A stretch of DNA of 22,576 bases from Pseudomonadota bacterium (GCA_023458315.1 JAEXAH010000012.1:1-22576), one strand, 5' to 3'. Positions 1 to 8,159 are shown, counted from the first letter of the stretch. A program made the numbers and translations. Notes: a model not told the origin generated them from the sequence alone.

Positions 1-20
1 GCGTTCAGCATCGCGCTGCG

Positions 21-40
21 CCCTCTTCCTGCCAGGAGGG
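21..40. terminator. Short hairpin near window start
   Basis: A 7-bp stem (CCCTCTT pairing with AGGAGGG, one G-T pair) with a CCTGCC loop, followed on the plus strand by CCGTTTTG. It could end an unseen plus-strand gene or lie downstream of fliX on the minus strand. There is no real T tract, so this is a weak call. Confidence 0.25.
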
Positions 41-84
41 CCGTTTTGCCGCGGCGCTGACGATAGATTAATTGGGTTTTGACC

Positions 85-522
85 CTAGAGGCCCCGGGAC
101 AACTTGGCGATTTCCACTTCGGCGCGCAATTCGATCTCGTCCAGCAGGGCGGCCAGACGGGGATCCTGGCAGGCTTCGCGCCGCGCCCGCACCATGTCGG
201 CCAACTGGCCCAGCTTTTCCTTGGGCAAGGTGCCCAGCAGCAGGCCGTGGCGGATTTCCTCGAGCTTGTCCAGGATGTCCTCGCCCCGGCGCAACAGGCG
301 GCGCCGCGCCTCGCGCTCGGTGGAATCGTCCACCGCCTGCACCAGCAGCAGGGCGTCGATGCCCGCCAACTGGGCCGGAGCCTCGGCCGAGCCGACACCC
401 GAAGGGCCGTCCAGCGTTTCCGCCAGGGCAGCCTTGAACGCGCCCGGCGCCGCCGAGGACTTGTCCACCCGGCGGGCGCCGCCGCCGGCGGCCGAACTGG
501 AACGGGTACCGGAAACCTTCAT
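85..522 (-). CDS. fliX: Flagellar assembly regulator FliX
   Basis: A 145-residue protein of the FliX family, an alphaproteobacterial regulator that in Caulobacter couples basal-body assembly to the sigma-54 activator FlbD. The first ~50 residues are low-complexity and basic (MKVSG start, typical of the family). Residues 52-140 form the conserved helical domain: an IDALLLVQAVDD segment (55-66), a RRRLLRRGEDILDKLEEIR helix (73-91), then LLLGTLPKEKL and DPRLAALLDEIELRAEVEIAKL. The start is the ATG matching the family N-terminus; a weak AGGGA lies about 12 nt upstream. It diverges from flgI, a known FliX/P-ring arrangement, and the gap carries sigma-54 and possible activator sites. The product likely acts in the cytoplasm. 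Family assignment is firm; the regulatory role is inferred from Caulobacter. Confidence 0.9.
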   Translation of the reverse strand: MKVSGTRSSSAAGGGARRVDKSSAAPGAFKAALAETLDGPSGVGSAEAPAQLAGIDALLLVQAVDDSTEREARRRLLRRGEDILDKLEEIRHGLLLGTLPKEKLGQLADMVRARREACQDPRLAALLDEIELRAEVEIAKLSRGL

Positions 523-622
523 GGGGCCGAACCATCCCTGGAACGTTGCGATGGCCGCCATTCTAACCATTGGGGGCACAGGGCGAAAGCCGCTATTTCT
601 GCCGCCTTGCGGGCCGCCGACG

Positions 623-684
623 GGCAAAATTTGCCGCATGGGACCGGTTTTTGCCGCCCCCGCCGCCCCGCCGTTTCCGGCAAA
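623..684. promoter_or_regulatory. Cluster of four GGCAAA/TTTGCC half-sites (candidate activator sites)
   Basis: The dyad GGCAAA-A-TTTGCC occupies 623-635. A second TTTGCCGC (650-657) repeats the one at 630-637 exactly 20 bp away, about two helical turns. A fourth half-site, GGCAAA, is at 679-684. The cluster lies about 30-90 bp upstream of the -24 element at 713, a normal place for a sigma-54 enhancer-binding protein. FlbD is the natural candidate because its partner FliX is encoded next door. The repeats are directly visible; the protein that binds them is inferred. Confidence 0.45.
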
Positions 685-711
685 CCCGCGCAAAGCCTGG
701 AATGTGGCGAC

Positions 712-727
712 TGGCACGGCATTCGCA
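712..727 (+). promoter_or_regulatory. Sigma-54-type promoter for flgI operon
   Basis: TGGCACG-GCAT-TCGCA matches the sigma-54 consensus TGGCACG-N4-TTGCA with one mismatch. The invariant GG (713-714) and GC (725-726) are separated by exactly 10 nt. Predicted transcription start is near 738, giving a leader of about 31 nt before the flgI ATG at 769. Sigma-54 control of middle/late flagellar operons is established in Caulobacter and relatives. Confidence 0.65.
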
Positions 728-768
728 TCTATGTTGGCGTATCTTTGTACCCGCGCCCCGAGGACGCC

Positions 769-1944
769 ATGATCCGAGCCGCCACCGCCACCGCCGCCAC
801 CATCGCCACCGGAATGCGCGCCCTTGCGCTGGCCGCCGGTCTGGTCGCCGCGACCATCGCCTGCATGCCGCAGACGGCGTTCGGTGCCTCGCGCATCAAG
901 GACATCGCCGATTTCGAGGGCGTGCGCGACAACATCCTGGTCGGTTACGGCCTGGTGGTCGGCCTGAACGGCACCGGCGACGACCTGACCAACGCGCCCT
1001 TCACCAAGGAATCGCTGGTCGGCATGCTGGAACGCCTGGGCGTCAACATCCGCGCCCAGGGCGGCACCATCGCCAGCCTGAAGCCCAAGAACGTCGCCGC
1101 CGTCATGGTCACGGCCGTGCTGCCGCCCTTCGCCCGCCAGGGCACCCGCGTCGACATCTCGGTGTCGGCGCTGGGCGACGCCAAGGACATCAACGGCGGC
1201 ACCCTGCTGGTCACGCCGCTGGTCGGCGCCGACGGCGAGGTCTATGCGGTGGCCCAGGGCGGCGTCGCCACCTCGTCCTTCGCCGCCAGCGGCAACGCCG
1301 CCTCTGTCACCAAGGGCACCCCCACCAAGGGCCGCATCGCCAACGGCGCCATCGTGGAACGCGAATTGCCGTTCGAGATGAGCCACATGGAAGCGGTCAA
1401 GGTGTCCTTGCGCAATCCCGATTTCACCACCGCCCGCCGCATCGCCCAGGCCGTCAATTCCTATCTGGGCACCGAGGTGGCGCGCCCCAGCGATCCCGGT
1501 TCCGTGCAATTGGTGGTGCCGCCGCAATATCGCGGCGACGTGGTCGCCATGCTGACCGACATCGAACAATTGCGCGTCGAGCCGGACCAGACCGCCCGCA
1601 TCGTCATCGACCAGTCCACCGGCACCATCGTCATGGGCGAGAACGTGCGCATCAGCACCGTCGCCATCGCCCAGGGCGCCCTGACCATCCGCATCACCGA
1701 GACGCCGCAGGTGTCGCAGCCCTCGCCGTTCTCCACCACCGGCGACACCCAGGTCGTGGATCGCACCAACATCGAGGTGGACGAGGGCAAGCCCGCCAAC
1801 ATGAAGGTGGTGCCGCACGAAGTCACCTTGCAGGAACTGGTCAACGGCCTGAACGCCCTGGGCGTCACCCCGCGCGACCTGATCGCCATCCTGCAAACCA
1901 TCAAGGCGGCCGGCGCGCTGCAAGCCGACATCGAGGTGATGTGA
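769..1944 (+). CDS. flgI: Flagellar P-ring protein FlgI
   Basis: A 391-residue FlgI, the periplasmic P-ring subunit that forms the bushing around the flagellar rod in the peptidoglycan layer. An unusually long N-terminus contains a signal peptide: hydrophobic core about 17-32 and predicted cleavage after TAFGA (residue 40). The mature protein starts SRIKDIADFEGVRDN, followed by the family signature LVGYGLVVGLNGTGDD (57-72). The remaining conserved blocks run to the C-terminus, including PFARQGTRVDISVSALGDA and the final VTPRDLIAILQTIKAAGAL. The ATG at 769 has GAGGA about 6 nt upstream; an internal ATG at residue 16 (MRALALAAG) would give a more standard signal peptide and cannot be excluded. 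It is the first gene of the flgI-flgJ-flgN-flgK-flgL run, and its stop overlaps the next start by 1 nt. Confidence 0.95.
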   Translation: MIRAATATAATIATGMRALALAAGLVAATIACMPQTAFGASRIKDIADFEGVRDNILVGYGLVVGLNGTGDDLTNAPFTKESLVGMLERLGVNIRAQGGTIASLKPKNVAAVMVTAVLPPFARQGTRVDISVSALGDAKDINGGTLLVTPLVGADGEVYAVAQGGVATSSFAASGNAASVTKGTPTKGRIANGAIVERELPFEMSHMEAVKVSLRNPDFTTARRIAQAVNSYLGTEVARPSDPGSVQLVVPPQYRGDVVAMLTDIEQLRVEPDQTARIVIDQSTGTIVMGENVRISTVAIAQGALTIRITETPQVSQPSPFSTTGDTQVVDRTNIEVDEGKPANMKVVPHEVTLQELVNGLNALGVTPRDLIAILQTIKAAGALQADIEVM

Positions 1945-2267
1945 TGGACGCCGCCGCCTCCTACGTCTCGTCGGCCGCCGACATGGCCAGCGCCCCGCGC
2001 ACCATGGCCGCCAAGGCCGCGAACCCCGAACAGGCCCGCGCCATCGGAAAAAAGTTCGAGGCCATGTTCGTCACGCAAATGCTCAACCACATGTTTACCG
2101 GTATCGATGCAGAAAAGAGTTATTTCGGCGGCGGTCAGGCCGAAGCCATGTTCCGTCCCATGCTGATGGACGAATATGGCAAGATGATCGCCAACCGTGG
2201 CAACGGCATCGGCCTGGCCGATCAGGTGGCCAAGGTTCTGCTGTCGCATCAGGAGGTTCAGCAATGA
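1944..2267 (+). CDS. flgJ: Rod-binding protein, FlgJ N-terminal type
   Basis: A 107-residue protein matching only the rod-binding domain of FlgJ (about 30-100): ARAIGKKFEAMFVTQMLNHM, then YFGGGQAEAMFRPMLMDEYG and a GIGLADQV helix. This part of FlgJ caps the growing rod in the periplasm. The C-terminal muramidase domain of enterobacterial FlgJ is absent; alphaproteobacteria commonly use a separate lytic enzyme, so this is not a truncation. The ATG overlaps the flgI stop by 1 nt (TGATG), suggesting translational coupling. It ends in an ATGA overlap with the next gene. There is no obvious signal peptide, consistent with export through the flagellar type III apparatus. Confidence 0.88.
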   Translation: MDAAASYVSSAADMASAPRTMAAKAANPEQARAIGKKFEAMFVTQMLNHMFTGIDAEKSYFGGGQAEAMFRPMLMDEYGKMIANRGNGIGLADQVAKVLLSHQEVQQ

Positions 2268-2710
2268 GCGCCGAGACCGATACCGTCCTTCCCTATGACG
2301 ACATCGTGTGGGCCTGCACCCATCTGTGCGAGCTGCTGGAATACGAGAACGAGGCGCTGGCCGCCCACGACGCCGCCGCCGTGCGCGAGTTGACCGAGAA
2401 CAAGGCCGCCCTGGCCCGCATCTACGAACAGGCCGTCGCCCCCATGGCCGACGAGCCCCATCTGGTGGAGACGCTGGAGCCGGAGCAGAAGGAAGAACTG
2501 ATGGCGCTGGGCAGCCGCCTGAAGGATCTGGTCGAGGAAAACGCCCGCCGGATCAAGGCCGAGATGGAAGCCTATCAGATGCTGATGGATGCCGTGGTCA
2601 GCGCGGTCAAGAGCACCAAGACCACCGCCACCACCTATGGCCGGGCTGGCGGCATGCAGGACCATTCCGGCAGCGAAGCCAGTTCGCTCAGCTTCAACCA
2701 AACCCTCTGA
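2264..2710 (+). CDS. FlgN-like export chaperone
   Basis: A 148-residue acidic, almost wholly helical protein with long amphipathic heptad segments (about 10-60 and 70-125). It matches the FlgN-type chaperone profile by composition, length and location. FlgN binds the C-termini of FlgK and FlgL and delivers them to the export gate, and this gene lies directly upstream of both. Start ATG overlaps the preceding stop (ATGA) and has a perfect AGGAGG at 2251-2256, 7 nt away. The C-terminal ~25 residues are polar and probably disordered. Primary-sequence identity to FlgN is always low, so the assignment rests mainly on context. Confidence 0.7.
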   Translation: MSAETDTVLPYDDIVWACTHLCELLEYENEALAAHDAAAVRELTENKAALARIYEQAVAPMADEPHLVETLEPEQKEELMALGSRLKDLVEENARRIKAEMEAYQMLMDAVVSAVKSTKTTATTYGRAGGMQDHSGSEASSLSFNQTL

Positions 2711-2734
2711 CGCCAGAACGGCGGGGAGATCACC

Positions 2735-5569
2735 ATGTCACTGACCCTCGGACTGAACACCGCCCTGTCGGGATTGCTGACCAGCCAACGCGGCCTGGAC
2801 GTCATTTCCCAGAACGTGGTGAACGTCAACACCAAGGGCTACACCCGCAAGGTGATGAACCCGGAATCCCGCGTGGTCGCCGGTTACGGCGCCGGCGTGC
2901 AGGAGGGCGGCGTCACCCGCATGGTGAACGAGGGGCTGCTGAAGGACATCCGCAAGCAGCAGAGCAATACCGGCGACCTGGAGGTCCAGCGCAGCTATTA
3001 CCCGCGCATCGACGACCTGTTCGGCGAAGTGGCCGACAATTCCTCGATCGCCCACAAGCTGTCCAGCCTGTCCACCGTGTTCGAAACCCTGGCCAGCGCC
3101 GTCAACAAGCCGTCGGTGCAATGGTCCACCGTGCAAAGCGCCCAGGACGTGGCCGACACCCTGGACAGCATGACCAGCACCCTGCAAAGCCTGCGCACCG
3201 AGGCCGACCGCGACATCGAAAGCACCGTCAACCAGATCAATTCGCTGCTGACCAACATCCACGACCTGAACCAGAAGATCGTCAAGCATTCGGCCATCTC
3301 GTCGGGCACCACCGACCTGGAGGACAAGCGCGACCTGGCGCTGAGCGAATTGTCCAAGCTGACCGACATCCAGTACTACTATCGGACCGACGGCTCGCTG
3401 ACCATCTTCTCCAATTCCGGCCAGATGCTGTTGGACAACCAGCCGCAATTGCTCAGCTATTCCTCCAGCTCCGTCACCGACACCTGGATGACGGCGGCGG
3501 GCGGCCAGTACGGCAAGATCAGCGTGGCGGGCGGTTCCATCGATTTCGGCCCCGAAGTCACCGGCGGCAAGCTGCGCGCCCTGCTGGACATGCGCGACAA
3601 GACCCTGCCCGATTTGCAAGGCAACCTGGACGAAGTCGCCCAGCAGATGCAGAAGGCGCTGAACCAGGCGCACAACCGCGGCACCAGCCTGCCCAACGTG
3701 GCCTATCGCTACGAAGGCACCCGCACCTTCGCCAAGCAGGGCGACGTGGTCCCCAACGCCGCCGACACCACCGCCACCCTGTACAAGAACGGTGCGTCCG
3801 TCAGCCCGACCTCGCTGGCCTTCTCCGCCAATGCCACCAACCCCTGGCAGACCAACCTGACCGCCGTGGCGGCCGGCACCTTCAACGCCACCACCTTCGC
3901 CGTGGGCCAGGTCTTCAGCATCGACAATGCCGAGGACGCCCGCAACAACGGTTCGTACCGCGTGGTCGGCTATACCGACGCCACCCACATCACCGTCGAA
4001 AAGGTCAACCCGACCCAGACCATCCAGTTGGGCGGCAGCGACGACGTGGTCATCGCCACCTTCGACAAGTCCGGCAATCAGTTGCAGCAGACCACGCTGA
4101 ACCAGATCATGCAGCTTGATTTCACCGTGGCTCCCAACGCGCCGACCCCGGCCTATACCGCCGCCACCGCCGGAACCGGCCGGTCGCTGACCGATTTCCA
4201 GGGCAAAAGCGACCATGACAACTGGTCCATCAACGAAGTCAGCTCCCACGTGGAGGCATGGCTGCGCAAGCAGGGCTATGAAAACGCCAGCGTCAACCTG
4301 AACAGCGAAGGCAAGATGGTGATCGACACCGGCGACACCAGCGTGTCGCTGGCCTTCCGCGACCAGGGCAGCAGCGCCGAGGGCGCCGCCGCCGCCGACG
4401 CCACCATCAAGTTCGACGTCAACGGCGACGGCACCGGCGACGAGACGGTCAAGGGCTTTTCCAACTTCTTCGGCCTGAACGATTTCTACGTCAACGATGC
4501 CGCCGGGCCGTTCCAGGACAGCAAGATCATCCCGTCGTCCTATACCCTGACCTCGAACCGCGACCTCAGCCTGTACGACACCACCGGCAAGATCGGCAAC
4601 AGCATCAGCATCCCCAAGGGCGCCGACCTGAACCAGATCGCCGCCGCCATCAACGCCCAGACCCGCACCACCGAATCGGCGGCGCTGTCCACCAACCGCT
4701 TCACCCTGACCACGGCGGCGACGGTGACGGTGTCGGACGGTTCGGGCGCGCTGTTCTCGGTGCCGCTGACCGCCGCCAGCCATTCCCTGGAGGAACTGGC
4801 GGGCAAGCTGACCCAGGGCACCGTCACCGCCTCGGTGGTGCAGGACGGCGCCAACAGCCGCCTGCGGCTGGTGGATTCGCGCGGCAACGAACTGAAGGTC
4901 GCCATCAGCGGCGGCGACATCGCCGGGTCCAGCCTGAACCTGGAACAGACCCTGGACATAACGCCGACCCAGCGCATCCAGGCCACGGTGGTGCCCGAGG
5001 GTTCGGGCTATCGCCTGCGCCTGCGCCAGACCACCGGCGACACCCTGTACACCGCCTCCAGCCAGGACGCCAACGGCAACAACCTGCTGTCCGACCTGGG
5101 GCTGGAACGCGCGGCCACCGGTTCGGCGGGCAACATCAAGGTTCGCACCGACCTGATGAGCGCCCCCGAGAAGACCACGCGCGGCGAGGTCAAGTGGAAC
5201 GCCGACACCAAGAAGTACTATATCTCCGAGGGCGACAACACCGGCGCCCTGGCCATGGCCAAGGCCATGACCACCAAGGTGGACATCAATTCCGCCGGCG
5301 GCATCTATGCCGGCAAGTACACTTTCGCCGAATACGCCGCCGCCACCATCGGCGTGGTGTCGCAGGCCGCCAGCACCTCGAAGTCGGCGATGGAATATCA
5401 GACCACCCTGAACGCGTCGCTGGACTTCCAGAACGCTTCGTTCAGCGGCGTCAATTTGGATGAAGAGATTTCGGCCATGATGGATTATCAGCAGGCGTAT
5501 TCCGCGGCGGCGAAGGTGATCACCACGCTGCAAGACATGCTGGAAACCCTGAACCAGATGATCCGCTAA
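2735..5569 (+). CDS. flgK: Hook-filament junction protein 1, FlgK (HAP1), enlarged
   Basis: FlgK, the first junction protein between hook and filament. Terminal domains are classical: residues 3-37 (LNTALSGLL, SQNVVNVNTKGYTRK) form the rod/hook-type N-terminus, and about 902-943 form the FlgK C-terminus (SFSGVNLDEEISAMMDYQQA, then ITTLQDMLETLNQMI). Residues 90-320 hold the usual helical and first beta domains. At 944 aa it is far longer than the ~550 aa of E. coli FlgK; the extra length is between about 320 and 810. The insert contains a module (about 361-424) resembling the FlgL repeats. It also contains a dockerin-like DVNGDGTGDE loop (561-570) and a duplicated beta segment (SVVQDGANSRLRLVDSRG near 700-716; TVVPEGSGYRLRL near 751-763). 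Start ATG follows GGGGAG by 6 nt. flgL follows after 13 bp. Confidence 0.95.
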   Translation: MSLTLGLNTALSGLLTSQRGLDVISQNVVNVNTKGYTRKVMNPESRVVAGYGAGVQEGGVTRMVNEGLLKDIRKQQSNTGDLEVQRSYYPRIDDLFGEVADNSSIAHKLSSLSTVFETLASAVNKPSVQWSTVQSAQDVADTLDSMTSTLQSLRTEADRDIESTVNQINSLLTNIHDLNQKIVKHSAISSGTTDLEDKRDLALSELSKLTDIQYYYRTDGSLTIFSNSGQMLLDNQPQLLSYSSSSVTDTWMTAAGGQYGKISVAGGSIDFGPEVTGGKLRALLDMRDKTLPDLQGNLDEVAQQMQKALNQAHNRGTSLPNVAYRYEGTRTFAKQGDVVPNAADTTATLYKNGASVSPTSLAFSANATNPWQTNLTAVAAGTFNATTFAVGQVFSIDNAEDARNNGSYRVVGYTDATHITVEKVNPTQTIQLGGSDDVVIATFDKSGNQLQQTTLNQIMQLDFTVAPNAPTPAYTAATAGTGRSLTDFQGKSDHDNWSINEVSSHVEAWLRKQGYENASVNLNSEGKMVIDTGDTSVSLAFRDQGSSAEGAAAADATIKFDVNGDGTGDETVKGFSNFFGLNDFYVNDAAGPFQDSKIIPSSYTLTSNRDLSLYDTTGKIGNSISIPKGADLNQIAAAINAQTRTTESAALSTNRFTLTTAATVTVSDGSGALFSVPLTAASHSLEELAGKLTQGTVTASVVQDGANSRLRLVDSRGNELKVAISGGDIAGSSLNLEQTLDITPTQRIQATVVPEGSGYRLRLRQTTGDTLYTASSQDANGNNLLSDLGLERAATGSAGNIKVRTDLMSAPEKTTRGEVKWNADTKKYYISEGDNTGALAMAKAMTTKVDINSAGGIYAGKYTFAEYAAATIGVVSQAASTSKSAMEYQTTLNASLDFQNASFSGVNLDEEISAMMDYQQAYSAAAKVITTLQDMLETLNQMIR

Positions 5570-5582
5570 AGGGAGGCTGACC

Positions 5583-7703
5583 ATGTCGCGCATCGGCACT
5601 TACGGCGCCAGCCAGTTGTATCTGACCCGCATCATGGCCTCGCAGGGGCGTCTGGACCTGTTGCAGACCCAGGTGGCCACCGGCAAGAAATCGGCCAACT
5701 ACACCGGCATCGCCAGCGATTCCAACCGCCTGATCAACTTCGAGACCCAGATCATCGAGGCGACGTCGTACAAGCGGAACAACGATCTGGCCAACACCCG
5801 CATGACCGCGGCCCAGACCTCGCTGAACTCGGCGCAAAGCACCATTTCGCAGTTCAAGAAGATGCTGGACCAGTTCGCCAGCGGCAACACCACCGACCCC
5901 AACAAGATCCGCGAATTGCAGGAATGGGCGGTGCGGTCCATGGGCGAGATGGAATCCTATCTGAACACCAGCGTCGACGGGCAGTACCTGTTCTCGGGCG
6001 GCCGCGTCTCGACCGCGCCCATGCAATTGACCACCACCAACCTGACCACGTTCCAGTCCATCTACGACGGCTATCTGAACACCTATCCCACCACCCGCGC
6101 CGCCAACCTGCAAGACGTGGCGCTGACCAACGCCGACACCGGCACCGTCACCTTCGACGCCGCCAACGGCGCCATCATTCCGGCCAATGCCGGGGCCTTC
6201 AACAAGCTGGCCACCGGCAGCCTGGTGACGGTGGGCGGCACCACCAGCAACAATGACGACGTCACCATCACCGGCCACGTCGCCACCAACGTCAACGGCA
6301 AGCCGCTGACTGAAACCGCCAATGCGGGCGCCAACACCTTCATCACCTATTCCGGCGGCAACCTGACCAACGCCACCACCGGCGCGTTGCAGTTCAAGTT
6401 CAACCCGGCCGGCGACATGACCATCACCCCGACCAACGCCAACAGCCTGAGTTCGCTGGCGGTGGGCACCCGCTTCACCATCAAGGGCTCGACCGACGGC
6501 AACGCCGACGGCTATGGCGACCGCGACGGCGCCTATGTGGTGACGGCCAACGCCAACGGCGTCGTCACCATCGCCAACGACACCACCAAGGCCGCCAACG
6601 AGGCCCTGGACGTGTCCAAGCTGACGCTGACCCGCGACACCAACGCCGACGGCCTGCCGGAAACCACGGCCGGTCTGGGCGCCATCACCGGCAACGCCAC
6701 CTTCCAATTGTCGGGCAACACCGTCACCCTGACCGTGCCCAGCGGCGGCACCAACCTGACCACCCTGTTCGCCGCCGGGCAGTCGTTCAGCATCGGCGGC
6801 AGCGCCGACCACAACGGCGCCTATGAAATCGAAACCGTGACGGCCAACACCATCACCTACAAGATCAATCCCGACGCGGTGCGCACCTCGCTGTTCGTGC
6901 CCCAGACCGGCCGTACCGATTCCACCATCGACTTCACCGGCCGCGACCGGCCCATGGACAGCACCAGCTTCGGCTCGCTGAGCTTCTCGCCCACCGGCGC
7001 CGGCGGCGAAACCATCACCGCCGCGAACGCCAACACCTTCCGCGATGCCACCGGCGCGGTGTCGCCCGCAATCGGCACGCTGATCACCGTGAAAAGCACC
7101 AGCGGCGTCAATGACGGCGTCTACAAGGTGGTCAGCAACGACGGCACCAACATCGTGGTGGAAAGCAACACCGTCAGCAACGAAAGCAGCACCACGTCCA
7201 GCTTCACCTCGACCTCGTGGTACAAGGGCGACGACAGCACGCTGCAACAGCGCATCGACACCGACACCCTGCTGGACGTCAGCATGTACGCGTCCGACCC
7301 GGCGTTCGAAAAAGCGTTGCGCGCCATGGGCCTGATCGCCCAGGGCGTCACCGGCACGGCCGGCGGCCTGGACCAGAACCAGGACCGCATCACCGCCGCC
7401 CGGTATCTGGTGGCCGACGCGCTGGAATCCCCGGCCGCGGGCAAGCCGCCCTATGGCGCCGAGGAACGCAGCGACATGGAAACCCTGCAATCGCGGATCG
7501 GCGTCAACCAGTCGGTGATCAAGATCCGCAACGAAAAGCACACACAGTACATGGCGCTGTTCCAGGCCCGCGCCGATTCGCTGGAGAACGTGGACAAGAC
7601 CGAGGCCGTGACCATGCTGCTGTCCGAGCAGCGGGCGCTGGAGGCCAGCTATCAGACCCTGGCCAGCGTGCGGCAATTGTCGCTGCTGAACTATATGAAG
7701 TAA
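5583..7703 (+). CDS. flgL: Hook-filament junction protein 3, FlgL (HAP3), with repeated insert
   Basis: FlgL joins FlgK to the flagellin filament. Residues 1-165 form the flagellin-like N-terminal coiled coil (QLYLTRIMASQGRLDLLQTQ, then the ESYLNTSVDGQYLFSGGRV turn typical of FlgL/flagellins at about 124-142). Residues 545-706 form the C-terminal half with the closing helix (ALEASYQTLASVRQLSLLNYMK region). At 706 aa it is over twice the length of E. coli FlgL (317 aa). Residues about 185-535 hold four tandem copies of a beta-rich module (around 189-227, 270-330, 373-427, 466-528) and two DxNxDG loops (305-315 and 352-360). These surface domains should project from the junction. Start ATG has AAGGGAGG upstream. 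A strong hairpin follows the TAA stop. Confidence 0.93.
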   Translation: MSRIGTYGASQLYLTRIMASQGRLDLLQTQVATGKKSANYTGIASDSNRLINFETQIIEATSYKRNNDLANTRMTAAQTSLNSAQSTISQFKKMLDQFASGNTTDPNKIRELQEWAVRSMGEMESYLNTSVDGQYLFSGGRVSTAPMQLTTTNLTTFQSIYDGYLNTYPTTRAANLQDVALTNADTGTVTFDAANGAIIPANAGAFNKLATGSLVTVGGTTSNNDDVTITGHVATNVNGKPLTETANAGANTFITYSGGNLTNATTGALQFKFNPAGDMTITPTNANSLSSLAVGTRFTIKGSTDGNADGYGDRDGAYVVTANANGVVTIANDTTKAANEALDVSKLTLTRDTNADGLPETTAGLGAITGNATFQLSGNTVTLTVPSGGTNLTTLFAAGQSFSIGGSADHNGAYEIETVTANTITYKINPDAVRTSLFVPQTGRTDSTIDFTGRDRPMDSTSFGSLSFSPTGAGGETITAANANTFRDATGAVSPAIGTLITVKSTSGVNDGVYKVVSNDGTNIVVESNTVSNESSTTSSFTSTSWYKGDDSTLQQRIDTDTLLDVSMYASDPAFEKALRAMGLIAQGVTGTAGGLDQNQDRITAARYLVADALESPAAGKPPYGAEERSDMETLQSRIGVNQSVIKIRNEKHTQYMALFQARADSLENVDKTEAVTMLLSEQRALEASYQTLASVRQLSLLNYMK

Positions 7704-7709
7704 TACCAG

Positions 7710-7739
7710 ATCCCGCCGGGGTTCTCCCCCCGGCGGGAT
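7710..7739. terminator. Hairpin between convergent flgL and flbT
   Basis: A perfect 12-bp stem, ATCCCGCCGGGG pairing with CCCCGGCGGGAT, with a 6-nt TTCTCC loop. It begins 7 nt after the flgL stop and ends 6 nt before the flbT stop, so it can serve both strands. There is no T tract on either side. Confidence 0.7.
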
Positions 7740-7745
7740 ACGGCG

Positions 7746-8159
7746 TCAGTCTTCTTCGGGGTCGGGCTGGCCCATCATGCGGGCCATGATGGTGGCTTCG
7801 TGCTTCATCAGCTTCCGCGCGCCCTTCAGCGCCTTGTAATAATGCCCCTCCTGCACCTCGCCCTGGATCTGGGCACCGATTTCGCCCGCCGACGGGCAGG
7901 CTTCCAGGTAATCGGCCAGGTATTCCGCATAGAAGGACAGGTAGTGGTCGCGCTTGTCCGGGAAGATATAGGCGTTTTGCAGGCAGAAATAGACCCGGGC
8001 GGCCGGTGAACTGGCCTGCTCCTCGGTCATGATCTCCTTTTGCCGCAGCAGGGTCGAATCGTTGCAGATGCGGATCTTGGTGTTGGCACCGGCGTTCTCG
8101 ATCACCGCTCCGTTGATGATGACCTTCTCACCGGGCTTCAAATCGATCAGCAAAGGCAA
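7746..8159 (-). CDS. flbT: Flagellin mRNA regulator FlbT
   Basis: A 137-residue FlbT. In Caulobacter FlbT is a cytoplasmic post-transcriptional repressor that binds the flagellin (fljK) mRNA leader and destabilises it when hook assembly is incomplete. Family marks seen: the N-terminal MPLLIDLKPGEKVIINGAVI (1-20), then TLLRQKEIMTEEQASSPAARVYF (36-58) and HYYKALKGARKLMKHE (106-121). The start is TTG, supported by AGGAG 7 nt upstream and by the family N-terminus; no in-frame ATG fits. Its usual partner flaF and the flagellin genes are not in this window. It is convergent with flgL and 59 bp downstream of the isomerase gene. Confidence 0.88.
   Translation of the reverse strand: MPLLIDLKPGEKVIINGAVIENAGANTKIRICNDSTLLRQKEIMTEEQASSPAARVYFCLQNAYIFPDKRDHYLSFYAEYLADYLEACPSAGEIGAQIQGEVQEGHYYKALKGARKLMKHEATIMARMMGQPDPEED

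Noticed and set aside
1..60. Short open frames at the left edge, and a minus-strand ATG at 11-9 that could start a gene leaving the window
   Set aside because: Too few codons are visible to identify any product; a GGAAGAGGG about 10 nt before that ATG is suggestive only.
79..768. Upstream extension of the flgI frame
   Set aside because: It overlaps fliX on the other strand and lies before the promoter. FlgI needs an N-terminal signal peptide, which starts at 769 or at residue 16 of that frame.
2738..5599. Very long open frame on the minus strand opposite flgK (also opposite flgL at 5520-7676 and opposite flgI)
   Set aside because: High G/C with few stop codons makes the antisense frame of a strongly biased gene stay open. 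The translation is low-complexity His/Gly/Val/Gln with no recognisable domain, and the plus-strand genes are certain.
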